Part shown: positions 42,427 to 51,808 of the stretch, piece by piece
How positions within the stretch are numbered: position 1 is the first letter of the stretch
Layout of the letters: the number at the start of each line of letters is the position of its first letter
Assembly: GCF_007829835.1 (NCBI RefSeq)
Contig: NZ_VIWP01000002.1
Coordinates: 496,001 to 560,000 of the forward strand
Direction of reading: 5' to 3'
Length of the DNA: 64,000 nt
DNA from: Neorhizobium alkalisoli
GTDB taxonomy: Bacteria; Pseudomonadota; Alphaproteobacteria; Rhizobiales; Rhizobiaceae
Notes under the pieces: model-generated
The model's input: the letters and a program-made list of their open reading frames with translations, nothing else
What the model was told of the DNA's origin: nothing
The model's database searches: none
Position numbers and translations under genes: made by a program

Positions 42427-44657
42427 ACGCGCTTCAGGTTCGAAACGCAGTCCAGTTCCTTCAGCTGCAGCAGCAGCTGGTTGAGCTGGCGCACATCCCA
42501 GACTTCGACTTCCATCTCGATCTCGGAGAAATCGGCGGCGCGGTTGCTGCCCATGGTGAGGCCACGAATGTTGATATCGAGGCCGGCAATGGTCTGCGCG
42601 ACGGTCGCGAGCGTGCCGGGTTCGTTAATCGTGTTGATCTCGATCCGAGCCGGGAAACGCGACTTGTTGGCCTCGTCGAGATCCCAGCGCACGTCGATCC
42701 AGCGCTCCGGCTGGTCGTCGAAACGCTGCAGGGCCGACGCCTGGATCGGGTAGATGGTGATGCCCTTGTTCTTGTCCTCATCCATGATGCCGACGATGCG
42801 ATCGCCGGGCACGGCGCCGGAGGGGGCAAAACGGACCTGGGTATTGGCCGAGAGGCCCCGGATCGGCATCGGCTCGATTGCGGCGTCACCGGCCACCTGG
42901 CCTGCCTCTGCCGCCTTCTGCTGGTTGGGCAGCTTGAACATCATGCCAGATGCGCTGCGCATGTTGAACCAGCCTTCGTCGGCAGACGGCTTTACCGTAA
43001 CGCGCTCGTCCTTGTAATCGGGGAATACGGCGCGCAGCACGTCGAGCGAGGAAAGCTCGCCACGGCCGACGGCGGCGATCGCATCCTCGACATCCTTGTG
43101 GGCGAGACGGTGCAGAGCCGGTTTCAGCGCCTCGCGCGAAAACTGTTTTCCGGCGCGTTCGAACGTGCGCTCCAGAATGCGGTGGCCGAGGCCGGAATAT
43201 TGCTTGCGGATCGCCATTCGGGTGGCGCGGCGGATGGCGGAACGCGCCTTGCCGGTCACAACGATCTCTTCCCATGCGGCGGGCGGCACCTGCACGCCGG
43301 AACGAATGATCTCCACCTCATCGCCATTGTTGAGGCGGGTGACGAGCGGCATGATGCGGCCGTTGATCTTGGCGCCGACCGTCGTGTCGCCGATATTGGT
43401 ATGGACCGCATAAGCGAAGTCGATCGGGGTTGCGCCACGCGGCAGGGCGATCAGCTTGCCCTTCGGCGTGAAGCAGAAGACCTGATCCTGGAACAGTTCG
43501 AGCTTGGTATGCTCAAGGAATTCTTCCGGGTTGTCGCCTTCGGCAAGCGACTCGATCGTGTGGCGCAGCCAGGAATAGGCATTGCTTTCCTTCGGCAGCA
43601 GCTCATCGCCCTTCACCGTACCGCGGCCGTCCTTGTAGAGCGCATGCGCGGCAATGCCGTATTCGGCGATTTCCTGCATCATCTCGGTGCGGATCTGCAG
43701 CTCGATACGCTGGCGTGACGGGCCGACGATGGTCGTGTGGATCGAGCGGTAATCGTTCTGCTTCGGGTTTGAGATATAGTCCTTGAAGCGGCCGGGCACG
43801 ACGCGCCAGCGGGTATGGACGATGCCAAGCGCGCTGTAGCAGGCGGACGTATTGCCGACGACAATGCGGAAACCGTAAAGATCCGAAAGCTGCTCGAAGG
43901 AGAGCGACTTCGACTGCATCTTTCGGAAGATCGAATAGGGCTTTTTCTGCCGGCCCTTGACGGAGGCGTCGGTCAGGCCGTTTGCGACTAGGAGCTCGCG
44001 CAACTCATCCTCGATCTTCTTGATCAGGCCCTCATTGCGGGCCGACAGATCGGCAAGCCGGCGGGTGACGGTCTCATAGGCTTCGGGGTTGATGTAGCGG
44101 AAGGACAGGTCCTCCAGCTCGTCGCGCATGTCCTGCATGCCCATGCGGCCGGCAAGCGGCGCATAGATATCCATCGTCTCTTCGGAAATGCGCGCCTTCT
44201 GCTCGGCCTTCATATGGTCGAGCGTGCGCATGTTGTGCAGGCGGTCGGCGAGCTTGACGAGGAGAACGCGGACATCGTCGGAAATGGCGAGAAGAAGCTT
44301 GCGCAGGTTTTCCGCCTGCTTGGCCTTTTTCGAAACGAGATCGAGCCGCTTCAGCTTGGTCAGGCCTTCGACGAGACGGCCGATATCCTCGCCGAACAGT
44401 TCGTCGATTTCCGCGCGCGTTGCGGTCGTGTCCTCGATCGTGTCATGCAGGAGGGCGACCGCGATGGTCGACTCGTCCAGATGCATGTCGGTGAGGATGG
44501 CTGCGACTTCGAGAGGGTGGGAAATGTAAGGGTCGCCGGAGGCGCGCTTCTGCTGGCCATGCTTCTGCATGGCGTAAACATAGGCCTTGTTGAGAAGAGC
44601 TTCGTTGGCGTCGGGCTTGTATTTCTGAACCCGCTCGACGAGCTCGTATTGTCTCAT
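42417..44657 (-). CDS. rsh: Bifunctional (p)ppGpp synthetase/hydrolase (RelA/SpoT homologue)
   Basis: 746 residues from ATG 44657 (or 44660). The N-terminal hydrolase half has the HD motif 'VALLHDTIEDTTATRAEIDE'. The synthetase domain contains 'LYGFRIVVGNTSACYSALGI' and 'YISNPKQNDYRSIHTTIVGP', then TGS ('VFCFTPKGKLIALPRGATPI') and the C-terminal ACT domain ('INEPGTLATVAQTIAGLDIN'). Both activities look intact. It controls the stringent response. rpoZ is 210 bases upstream, and its product helps couple ppGpp to RNA polymerase. Confidence 0.96.
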   Translation of the reverse strand: MRQYELVERVQKYKPDANEALLNKAYVYAMQKHGQQKRASGDPYISHPLEVAAILTDMHLDESTIAVALLHDTIEDTTATRAEIDELFGEDIGRLVEGLTKLKRLDLVSKKAKQAENLRKLLLAISDDVRVLLVKLADRLHNMRTLDHMKAEQKARISEETMDIYAPLAGRMGMQDMRDELEDLSFRYINPEAYETVTRRLADLSARNEGLIKKIEDELRELLVANGLTDASVKGRQKKPYSIFRKMQSKSLSFEQLSDLYGFRIVVGNTSACYSALGIVHTRWRVVPGRFKDYISNPKQNDYRSIHTTIVGPSRQRIELQIRTEMMQEIAEYGIAAHALYKDGRGTVKGDELLPKESNAYSWLRHTIESLAEGDNPEEFLEHTKLELFQDQVFCFTPKGKLIALPRGATPIDFAYAVHTNIGDTTVGAKINGRIMPLVTRLNNGDEVEIIRSGVQVPPAAWEEIVVTGKARSAIRRATRMAIRKQYSGLGHRILERTFERAGKQFSREALKPALHRLAHKDVEDAIAAVGRGELSSLDVLRAVFPDYKDERVTVKPSADEGWFNMRSASGMMFKLPNQQKAAEAGQVAGDAAIEPMPIRGLSANTQVRFAPSGAVPGDRIVGIMDEDKNKGITIYPIQASALQRFDDQPERWIDVRWDLDEANKSRFPARIEINTINEPGTLATVAQTIAGLDINIRGLTMGSNRAADFSEIEMEVEVWDVRQLNQLLLQLKELDCVSNLKRVYD

Positions 44658-44867
44658 CATCCCTTGATTTGCCTCAAACCCGTTCCTGCTACACGCGGCG
44701 CCATCCACCGCAGCAGCACTGCCGATAAAATGAAAAATGGCGCGCCAACCATCCGATTAGCGCAGCCATCATAACGAAGACAACGAGATTAGGGCGAGAG
44801 AATGAACGATCTCTTGCCGGAATGCGATTGGTCTTTAAACACCAACCATTTCCGGCAATCGTCTCTC

Positions 44868-45266
44868 TTAGTAATCGTCGCTCTTTTCCGGCGGCACGAG
44901 GCCTTCGATGCCGGCCAGCAGATCTTCTTCCGACATCTGGTCGAAGGTCATCGGCTCCGGTGCATCTTCATCTTCCGAAGAGGCCGTCAGGACGCCGGCA
45001 ATGGCGACCGAAGCCGGATCGGGCTCGGGCTCGTCAACTTCGACATGCTTCTGCAGCGAATGGATCAGGTCTTCCTTCAGGTCGTCCGGCGAAAGGGTTT
45101 CGTCGGCAATCTCGCGCAAGGCGACGACCGGATTCTTGTCATTGTCGCGGTCGATCGTGATCGAGGCGCCCTGGGAAATCTGGCGGGCACGGTGGCTCGC
45201 GAGCAGGACCAGCTCAAAACGGTTATCGACTTTGTCAATGCAATCTTCTACTGTGACACGGGCCAT
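44868..45266 (-). CDS. rpoZ: RNA polymerase omega subunit
   Basis: 132 residues from ATG 45266 behind AAAGGA. '[20 protein letters not shown]' and '[20 protein letters not shown]' are the conserved omega core. The C-terminal half is a long acidic tail, as in other alphaproteobacteria. Omega helps assemble RNA polymerase and contributes to ppGpp binding. The following rsh gene makes ppGpp. Confidence 0.95.
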   Translation of the reverse strand: MARVTVEDCIDKVDNRFELVLLASHRARQISQGASITIDRDNDKNPVVALREIADETLSPDDLKEDLIHSLQKHVEVDEPEPDPASVAIAGVLTASSEDEDAPEPMTFDQMSEEDLLAGIEGLVPPEKSDDY

Positions 45267-45475
45267 TGCCTGTCCTTTGCGGTCGGTTATTTCTGGAATT
45301 GATACGCCCGATACAGCCATTGCAAGCGAAATTCAAGCTCTTCCTGCCCTGGCCCATCATTCACTCTGGAGGAAGTCGAGTGGCGGGCCCTACGAAGGTG
45401 GATAGGCGCAACCATGCGATTCAACGAAAAGTTGCTTGGAGAAACACGAATCGTGCCATACATGACGTTAATATG

Positions 45476-45501
45476 AATAATTCTTAATTTAATGAATTAT
45501 T
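45476..45501. promoter_or_regulatory. AT-rich inverted repeat upstream of the NYN gene
   Basis: AATAATTC (45476-45483) and GAATTATT (45494-45501) pair around TTAATTTAAT. The block is much richer in A and T than its surroundings. It sits 73 bases before the NYN start and likely belongs to its promoter or operator; no T tail in the right direction argues against a terminator. Confidence 0.45.
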
Positions 45502-45573
45502 CCTTGGGTTTCGGCTCAACTTTTCGTTTTGTTCGAGCAGCGGCCAAGCAGCTACAAAGGGGATGGAGAACAT

Positions 45574-46149
45574 ATGTTTGACCCGAGAGAGAAAATTGCT
45601 CTCTTCATCGACGGCGCCAATCTTTACGCAGCTTCGAAAAGCCTCGGCTTCGATATAGACTATCGCAAGCTTCTGAAGGCCTTCCAGAAGCGCGGCTATC
45701 TTCTCAGGGCCTACTATTATACGGCGCTGATCGAGGATCAGGAATATTCCTCCATTCGCCCATTGATCGACTGGCTCGACTACAATGGCTACAAGGTCGT
45801 GACCAAGCCCGCCAAGGAGTTCACGGACTCGCTCGGCCGTCGCAAGATCAAGGGCAATATGGATATCGAGCTGGCCATCGACGCCATGGAACAGTCGGAA
45901 ACCTGCGATCATCTGGTGATCTTCTCCGGCGACGGCGATTTCACGACGCTGGTCGAGGCGCTGCAGCGCAAGGGCCGCAAGGTATCGGTCGTCTCGACCA
46001 TGCAGACCCAGCCGCCGATGATCGCCGACGACCTGCGTCGCCAGGCCGACCATTTCATCGATCTGATGACGATCAAGGCCGAGATCGGCCGCGACGCTTC
46101 CGAGCGCCCGCCGCGCGCTGCCGAACCGGCGGAGCCGATCGAAACGTGA
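45574..46149 (+). CDS. NYN/LabA-family PIN-like nuclease domain protein
   Basis: 191 residues from ATG 45574 behind GGATGGAGA. 'KIALFIDGANLYAASKSLGF' with D13, 'KIKGNMDIELAIDAME' and 'HLVIFSGDGDFTTLVEALQR' carry the acidic residues of the NYN nuclease domain; 'GRKVSVVSTMQTQP' follows. The C-terminal 25 residues are a low-complexity Pro/Glu tail. LabA-like proteins may cut RNA, but this group is uncharacterised. It lies divergent from rpoZ and ends in a strong terminator. Confidence 0.9.
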   Translation: MFDPREKIALFIDGANLYAASKSLGFDIDYRKLLKAFQKRGYLLRAYYYTALIEDQEYSSIRPLIDWLDYNGYKVVTKPAKEFTDSLGRRKIKGNMDIELAIDAMEQSETCDHLVIFSGDGDFTTLVEALQRKGRKVSVVSTMQTQPPMIADDLRRQADHFIDLMTIKAEIGRDASERPPRAAEPAEPIET

Positions 46150-46195
46150 TGATCGCGATCTGTCGATAGTTCGGACGAAAACCGAATAGATTACG

Positions 46196-46227
46196 CCGCC
46201 CTCATGAGCGATCATGGGGGCGGTTTT
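46196..46227 (+). terminator. Intrinsic terminator after the NYN gene
   Basis: CCGCCCTCATGA and TCATGGGGGCGG form a 12-bp stem (one G-T pair) with loop GCGA, followed by TTTTCGTTT. Confidence 0.87.
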
Positions 46228-46238
46228 CGTTTCGGCCC

Positions 46239-47216
46239 TTATTCGGCCGGCGCCATCTCGCTTGTTACCGGCGGATGCGACGACGACCCGCTGGAAGACT
46301 TCGCTTTGCGCGCGCGGAACACCGCTTCGACGATGAGGGAAAGCGGCAGGCCGATGAAAAGCGGAATGAAGAAATAGATCACCCGGAAAGCGACAAGCGA
46401 GCCGATCGAGGCCTGATCGCCCATCACATGCCGGACCGTCGCTTCCAGCACGCCGAGACCACCCGGTGCATGGGTGATGAGAATGGCGTAATTGGCGAGC
46501 GTAAAGGCGGTGACGGCCTTGAGGTAGCTTACATCACCGCTGACGGCCATGACTTCGCGCAGGCAGGCAGACACGAGCGCGAAATTCACCGTGCCGATGA
46601 CGACCTGGGCAAGCGCGATCCGCAAGGTCGGCATCTGGAACGACCAGGACCTGATCTTGAGCGGTGCACGGACGAAGGCGGCGAGTGCAAGGTAAAGGGC
46701 CGTGACAGCGAGAAGGCCGACACCGATTGCGATGACCATCGTGTCCGGGAGTTTCAACACCGAGGCGGCATCGCCCGGATTGATGATCATCACCACGCCG
46801 GTCAGTACGCCCATGCCGATGCCGACCGTGAAGCCCGAAAGAAGCACGATCTTCGCGACATCCTCTGTCGTCATGCCCCAATGGGCATAATAACGATAGC
46901 GCAGTGCGCCGCTGCTGAGGCCAGACAGGCCGACGCTCTGGCCGATCGAAAGCGCGATGAAGGAGGCAAGCGCGATCTTCGGATAGGCGAGATCGTTCTT
47001 CACGTAACGCACGCCAGCCCAGTCGAAACCGGTCAGGCAGACATAGGACCCAAAGGCAAAAAGCAGCGCCAGCAGGAGGTTCGTCAGCGGAATGGCGCGG
47101 AAGGATTTTATGACGTCATCGAGCGAATAGTCGCGAAACGTATGGTAGAGCAGGTAAGCGGCAGCGCCGAAGCCGACCACCAGCATCAGATAGGTAAAGA
47201 CCTGCTTTTTCGTCAT
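46239..47216 (-). CDS. YbhN/LPG synthase TM-region membrane protein (UPF0104)
   Basis: 325 residues with about eight hydrophobic helices. 'LTGFDWAGVRYVKNDLAYPK', 'SIGQSVGLSGLSSGALRYRY' and 'ITHAPGGLGVLEATVRHVMG' are the UPF0104 / lysylphosphatidylglycerol flippase signature. There is no C-terminal synthetase domain. The role may be lipid translocation, known only for relatives. Convergent with the NYN gene. Confidence 0.88.
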   Translation of the reverse strand: MTKKQVFTYLMLVVGFGAAAYLLYHTFRDYSLDDVIKSFRAIPLTNLLLALLFAFGSYVCLTGFDWAGVRYVKNDLAYPKIALASFIALSIGQSVGLSGLSSGALRYRYYAHWGMTTEDVAKIVLLSGFTVGIGMGVLTGVVMIINPGDAASVLKLPDTMVIAIGVGLLAVTALYLALAAFVRAPLKIRSWSFQMPTLRIALAQVVIGTVNFALVSACLREVMAVSGDVSYLKAVTAFTLANYAILITHAPGGLGVLEATVRHVMGDQASIGSLVAFRVIYFFIPLFIGLPLSLIVEAVFRARKAKSSSGSSSHPPVTSEMAPAE

Positions 47217-47379
47217 CGCCCGCTCGCAACCCAGATTTCAACGAAATCAAACGGATGGAGAGGGCGATTGGTTCCGAGAGGCGCTTAGTGCAAGCCAAGT
47301 CTCAGATTTTGTTGGTGACGGGCTGGCGCCGTATGTCTCAGCGCCAGATCAATGATGCGACGGAACTGCCAGGGCGATC

Positions 47380-47856
47380 TCACCCCGTCTTCAGCAACCG
47401 CGACTTCTGCCGGTTCCAGTCGCGTTCCTTCTCGGTCTCGCGCTTGTCGTGCAGCTTCTTGCCCTTGGCGAGTGCCAGCTCCAGCTTGGCGCGGCCCTTT
47501 TCGTTGAAATAGATTTTCAAGGGCACCAGCGTCATGCCCTCGCGGTTGATGCTGGTGCGCAGGCGGTTGATCTCGCGCTTGGAGAGCAGCAGCTTGCGGC
47601 GGCGGCGGGGCTCGTGGTTGAAGCGGTTGGCCTGCAGATATTCCGGCAGATGCGAATTGATCAGCCAGATTTCCTCGCCCTCGTCAGACGCATAGGATTC
47701 GGCGATATTCGCCTTGCCTTCGCGCAGCGATTTGACCTCGGTCCCGGTCAGAACCAGACCGGCCTCGTAGGTATCGATGATTTCATAGTTGAAGCGGGCC
47801 TTGCGGTTTTCCGCGACAATCTTGTTCACCGTGCGCTGGCTGCCTTTGGGGGCCAT
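47380..47856 (-). CDS. smpB: SsrA-binding protein SmpB
   Basis: 158 residues from ATG 47856. '[20 protein letters not shown]', '[20 protein letters not shown]' and '[20 protein letters not shown]' are the SmpB barrel; the basic C-terminal tail '[20 protein letters not shown]' enters the mRNA channel. SmpB delivers tmRNA to stalled ribosomes. It lies 123 bases downstream of dapA, the usual order in rhizobia. Confidence 0.95.
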   Translation of the reverse strand: MAPKGSQRTVNKIVAENRKARFNYEIIDTYEAGLVLTGTEVKSLREGKANIAESYASDEGEEIWLINSHLPEYLQANRFNHEPRRRRKLLLSKREINRLRTSINREGMTLVPLKIYFNEKGRAKLELALAKGKKLHDKRETEKERDWNRQKSRLLKTG

Positions 47857-47882
47857 GAGACTAACTTTCATCCAAAACAAAT

Positions 47883-47906
47883 CCCCGCCCATCGTGATGA
47901 GCGGGG
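47883..47906 (-). terminator. Possible hairpin between dapA and smpB
   Basis: CCCCGC and GCGGGG (6 bp) are separated by 12 bases. On the minus strand it is followed by ATTTGTTTT, a weak tail. May attenuate read-through from dapA to smpB. Confidence 0.4.
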
Positions 47907-47979
47907 TTCTGACATTATGTAATGCGGCCAGGGCCGAAAGTGAAGCGCCCGCCCCGTCTTGGGCAGAGCGCCAGAAAAA

Positions 47980-48864
47980 TCAGTTCAGCAGGCCAGCATG
48001 GACCAGCGCCGCATCGATCGCCGCTTCCGTTGCCGGCTCGAGGCTGGAGATCAGCGGCGAGCGGACGGTGCGGCTCATGCCGCGCAGCTTGCTCAGGCCG
48101 TATTTTGCGCCGCAGAGGCCGGGCTCCATGAAGATTGCCTTGTGCAGCGGCATCAGGCGGTCCTGATATTCCAGCGCTTTGGCAAAATCGCCGGCCAGCG
48201 TCGCGGCCTGGAATTCGGCACAGAGGCGCGGTGCGACATTGGCCGTCACCGAGATGCAACCGATGCCGCCATGGGCGTTGAAGCCGAGTGCGGTCGCATC
48301 CTCGCCCGAAAGCTGGATGAAATCCGTGCCGCAGGTGATGCGCTGTTCGGAGACGCGCTCGATCTTGCCGGTCGCGTCCTTCACACCGACGATGTTCTTG
48401 TGCGCCTTGACGAGCGCGCCCATCGTTTCCGGCGACATGTCGATCACCGAACGCGGCGGGATGTTGTAGATGATGATCGGCAGTTTGGTCGCTTCGGCCA
48501 CGGCCGAGAAATGCGCGATCAAACCCTTCTGGGTCGGCTTGTTATAATAGGGCGTGACGACGAGCAGCGCATCCGCACCGGCCTTTTCGGCATGCTGGGC
48601 AAGCTCGACGGCTTCGCGCGTATTGTTGGAGCCGGCACCGGCGATGACGGGAACCCGGCCCTTGGCCGCCTCGACGCAGAGTTCGACGACACGTTTGTGC
48701 TCGGCATGCGAAAGGGTCGGCGATTCACCGGTCGTACCGACCGGGACGACACCGGAGCTCCCCTCGCCGATCTGCCAATCGACATAGGCGCTGAAAGCGT
48801 CTTCATCCACTGCGCCGGCAGCGGTGAAAGGGGTAATGAGGGCGGGGATGGATCCCTTGAACAT
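47980..48864 (-). CDS. dapA: 4-hydroxy-tetrahydrodipicolinate synthase
   Basis: 294 residues of the DapA/NAL aldolase family. '[20 protein letters not shown]' has T44-T45; Tyr133 in '[12 protein letters not shown]' and Lys162 in '[12 protein letters not shown]' are the Schiff-base machinery. The enzyme joins pyruvate and aspartate semialdehyde in lysine and diaminopimelate synthesis. Start ATG 48864 with GGGAG upstream. Divergent from the lytic transglycosylase. Confidence 0.95.
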   Translation of the reverse strand: MFKGSIPALITPFTAAGAVDEDAFSAYVDWQIGEGSSGVVPVGTTGESPTLSHAEHKRVVELCVEAAKGRVPVIAGAGSNNTREAVELAQHAEKAGADALLVVTPYYNKPTQKGLIAHFSAVAEATKLPIIIYNIPPRSVIDMSPETMGALVKAHKNIVGVKDATGKIERVSEQRITCGTDFIQLSGEDATALGFNAHGGIGCISVTANVAPRLCAEFQAATLAGDFAKALEYQDRLMPLHKAIFMEPGLCGAKYGLSKLRGMSRTVRSPLISSLEPATEAAIDAALVHAGLLN

Positions 48865-49085
48865 GCAAAACTCCCGAGAGGCCGCAGTCCATGCTTCGGC
48901 CGTATTCCATAACTATAAGGTCGGGCACCATAAAGCCGCGACAAGGTTGCGACAAGCGGGAGCCGGCATGATTTCATGCGGAATTCCATATATGAAACGC
49001 TCTTGTTTCATAGGCGTGATAAGGCTTTGTTAAACAACACAACAGCAGAGTGAGAGGTCTTAACGTTCTTGTCGCGAGTTGCCGG

Positions 49086-51233
49086 ATGAACAAACCTGTT
49101 CTGATCCTTGCCGCCTTGGGGCTTGGGGCCTTTGCGATGGGGGCCGCGAGCCTGAGCGCCTATGCCGGTCCTGCCAGCGATGCCGTCGTGGCGCCGCTTC
49201 CATTTGCGCGGCCGAACGCGCCGATTTCCGTGCCTTTGCCCATGCCCGCGCCGATGCAGGCCCCTGCTCCGCCGGCGGCCCAGGTGACGCCGGCTGCGAT
49301 TCCTGTTCCCGACATTACTGGCGCCATCCCACGCACCAACCGGCCGACCGTAACCCCAGTGCTGAAATCCGGCCTCGACGCGCTGTCCGCAAACGACGCC
49401 TTGACGGCAATGGCGATCCGCGACGGCATGGAAGACGGGTCACTTGACCAGCGTATTCTAACATGGGCGATCGCCACATCCGGCCTGAAGGGCGTCCCCT
49501 CCGGCGAGATTGCCGCCGCCCAGCGCAAGCTCAGAGGCTGGCCGGGCCTGAGCGGGTTGCGTGCCCAGTCCGAACGCGCGCTTTACCGCGAAAACCCCGA
49601 TCCGGCGCAGGTTCTGGCCGCCTTCGGCAATACAAAGCCTGAAACCACGGACGGCGCGATCATTCTGTCACGCGCTCTCGTGGCCACCGGCCGTTCTGCC
49701 GATGCCGGGCGCATCCTCAAGGCCATCTGGATTTCCGACGCGCTGGACAAGCCGACCGAAGACAAGATTCTGGGCGAGTTTTCAGGCTTGTTCACCGCCG
49801 CCGACCATCGGGCGCGGATGGACTATCTGATGTATCGTGGCAAGACTGCGCAGGCAAAACGGTTTGGCGATCTCGGCGGCAGCCAGTCGCTCTACAAGGC
49901 CTGGAGCGCCGTCACCTCCAATGCCAAGACCGCAGCCAGCCTTCTGACCTCCGTCGATGCACCTTTGATGAGCGATCCCGCCTATCTGTTCGCGCGCGTC
50001 GAATTCATGCGCCGGCAGGACAAATATGCGGAAGCGGCGCAGCTTCTCTCCAAGGCGCCACGCGACACGGCGCGGCTGGTCAGCCCGTCGGAATGGTGGA
50101 ACGAACAGCGCATCATCGCCCGCGGCCTTGCCGATGACGGCAATTTCAAGCTCGCCTATCAGACGGTCGCCAATCCGATGGCGGTGATGTCCACCGACAA
50201 GGTGGATGCGGAATTCCATGCGGGCTGGTATGCGCTGCGCGCCCTGAACGATCCGGTGACGGCGGAAAAGCATTTTCGCAACATCATGGAAGCTTCGAGC
50301 CGGCCGCTTTCGTCCTCGCGCGCCTGGTATTGGCTCGGTCGCGCGGCCGAAGCCGGCGGCCCCGGCTCGGCGCAGGAGTTTTACACCAAGGCCTCGCATT
50401 ATTCCGGCACGTTCTACGGCCAGCTGGCCGCGGCACGACTGGGTGTGCGCACGCTCGACGTTTCTTATCCGACGCCGTCGCCTTCCGACCGGCGTAATTT
50501 CGAAAGCCGCGACGTCGTGCAGGCGATCATCCGCCTCGACGAGACCGGCCATGACCGGCGTTCGGCCATGCTCTACAGGGCGCTGGGCGAAGAGCTGACC
50601 AGCCCCGGTGAACTGGCGCTTCTTTCGGCCCGCGCCGAAATGCAGGGCGATCATGCTTTGTCCCTACAGATCGGCAAGAGCGCGTTTTCGCGCGGCATCG
50701 ATGTGGCAGCGCTCGCCTTCCCGCTCGGCGTCATTCCGCAGGGCGCCGATATTGCCGGCTCTGGCAAGGCGCTCGCCTATGCCATCGCCCGTCAGGAAAG
50801 CGCCTTCAATCCCTCTGCGGTCTCGGCCGCCAATGCGCGCGGCCTGTTGCAGATCCTGCCGACAACGGCACAGGGTGTCGCCAAGCGGCACGGCATGAAC
50901 TTCAAGGCCGACCGGCTGACCTCGGATGCCGGTTATAACGCGACGCTCGGCGCCCATTATCTCGGCGAGCAGATCGACACGTTCGGCGGCTCCTATATCA
51001 TGACCTTCATCGCCTATAATGCCGGTCCGCGTCGGGTGACCGACTGGATCGAACGTTATGGCGATCCGCGCGGCAAATCGATCGATGAGGTCGTCGACTG
51101 GATCGAACGCATCCCCTTCCCCGAAACGCGCAATTACGTGCAGCGGGTGATGGAGAATTATCAGGTCTACAAGACCCGGCTCGGCCAGAAGGCAGATATC
51201 GTCGGCGACCTGCGATATGGGCGGCAGCAGTAG
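49086..51233 (+). CDS. Soluble lytic murein transglycosylase
   Basis: 715 residues from ATG 49086. A signal peptide ('KPVLILAALGLGAFAMGAAS') and a Pro-rich linker lead into an alpha-superhelical (U-type) domain of about 450 residues. The C-terminal SLT domain has 'AIARQESAFNPSAVSAANAR' with catalytic Glu571, 'GLLQILPTTAQ' and 'MTFIAYNAGPRRVTDWIERY'. It cleaves peptidoglycan with 1,6-anhydro formation. Located divergent from dapA. Confidence 0.93.
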   Translation: MNKPVLILAALGLGAFAMGAASLSAYAGPASDAVVAPLPFARPNAPISVPLPMPAPMQAPAPPAAQVTPAAIPVPDITGAIPRTNRPTVTPVLKSGLDALSANDALTAMAIRDGMEDGSLDQRILTWAIATSGLKGVPSGEIAAAQRKLRGWPGLSGLRAQSERALYRENPDPAQVLAAFGNTKPETTDGAIILSRALVATGRSADAGRILKAIWISDALDKPTEDKILGEFSGLFTAADHRARMDYLMYRGKTAQAKRFGDLGGSQSLYKAWSAVTSNAKTAASLLTSVDAPLMSDPAYLFARVEFMRRQDKYAEAAQLLSKAPRDTARLVSPSEWWNEQRIIARGLADDGNFKLAYQTVANPMAVMSTDKVDAEFHAGWYALRALNDPVTAEKHFRNIMEASSRPLSSSRAWYWLGRAAEAGGPGSAQEFYTKASHYSGTFYGQLAAARLGVRTLDVSYPTPSPSDRRNFESRDVVQAIIRLDETGHDRRSAMLYRALGEELTSPGELALLSARAEMQGDHALSLQIGKSAFSRGIDVAALAFPLGVIPQGADIAGSGKALAYAIARQESAFNPSAVSAANARGLLQILPTTAQGVAKRHGMNFKADRLTSDAGYNATLGAHYLGEQIDTFGGSYIMTFIAYNAGPRRVTDWIERYGDPRGKSIDEVVDWIERIPFPETRNYVQRVMENYQVYKTRLGQKADIVGDLRYGRQQ

Positions 51234-51278
51234 GGGCGTGTTGCGCTCATTGTCGCTGGCAAAAGCCTCCCCTGCCTC

Positions 51279-51364
51279 CGTCATCCTCGAGCTTGTCCCG
51301 GGGATCTGTAACGGCCTGATGTAACTCACGTGGTTAGATCCTCGGCACAAGCTGGAGGATGACG
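51279..51364. repeat. Intergenic palindromic repeat, 29-bp arms
   Basis: Arms at 51279-51307 and 51336-51364 are inverted copies with about three mismatches; each contains CGTCATCCTC and GAGGATGACG-type ends. The loop is 28 bases. The sequence is a typical alphaproteobacterial intergenic repeat (GTCATCCTCG...). It lies between the transglycosylase and DUF1330 genes and could form a strong RNA hairpin. Confidence 0.75.
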
Positions 51365-51487
51365 AAATCCGTGATGCCTGCCATCTCCATTTGCCAGCAT
51401 CAAAGCTTCGACTGTGACTTTCGCCCGTTCGGCGATTGACTGCCGGCCCGGCAAGGGCTGTGATCTCTAAAACGATGGAGAGATAAA

Positions 51488-51778
51488 ATGTCCAAAGCCT
51501 ATTGGGTCGCCACATACCGTTCGATCAGCAATCCAGACGCTTTTGCCGCTTATGCCAAGCTGAGCGGCCCGGCGATCACTACTGCCGGCGGCCGTATTCT
51601 CGCGCGCGGCATGCCGTCCCAGGTCTATGAGGCCGGGCTCGAACAGCGCACGGTTCTGATCGAGTTCGACAGTGTCGAGCAGGCAAAAGCTGCACATGAC
51701 AGCCCGGCCTATCAGGAGGCCATGGCGCTGCTCGGCGATGGAGCTGTTCGGGATATCCGGATCGTCGAGGGGCTATAA
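51488..51778 (+). CDS. DUF1330 family protein
   Basis: 96 residues of the ferredoxin-like dimeric alpha-beta barrel fold. 'KAYWVATYRSISNPDAFAAY', 'GRILARGMPSQVYEAGLEQR' and 'IEFDSVEQAKAAHDSPAYQE' are the family signature. No catalytic role known. Start ATG 51488 behind GGAGAG. Convergent with the GST gene. Confidence 0.88.
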   Translation: MSKAYWVATYRSISNPDAFAAYAKLSGPAITTAGGRILARGMPSQVYEAGLEQRTVLIEFDSVEQAKAAHDSPAYQEAMALLGDGAVRDIRIVEGL

Positions 51779-51808
51779 AAGCCCCTCGACCTCGATGGCT
51801 TCGCCTGC

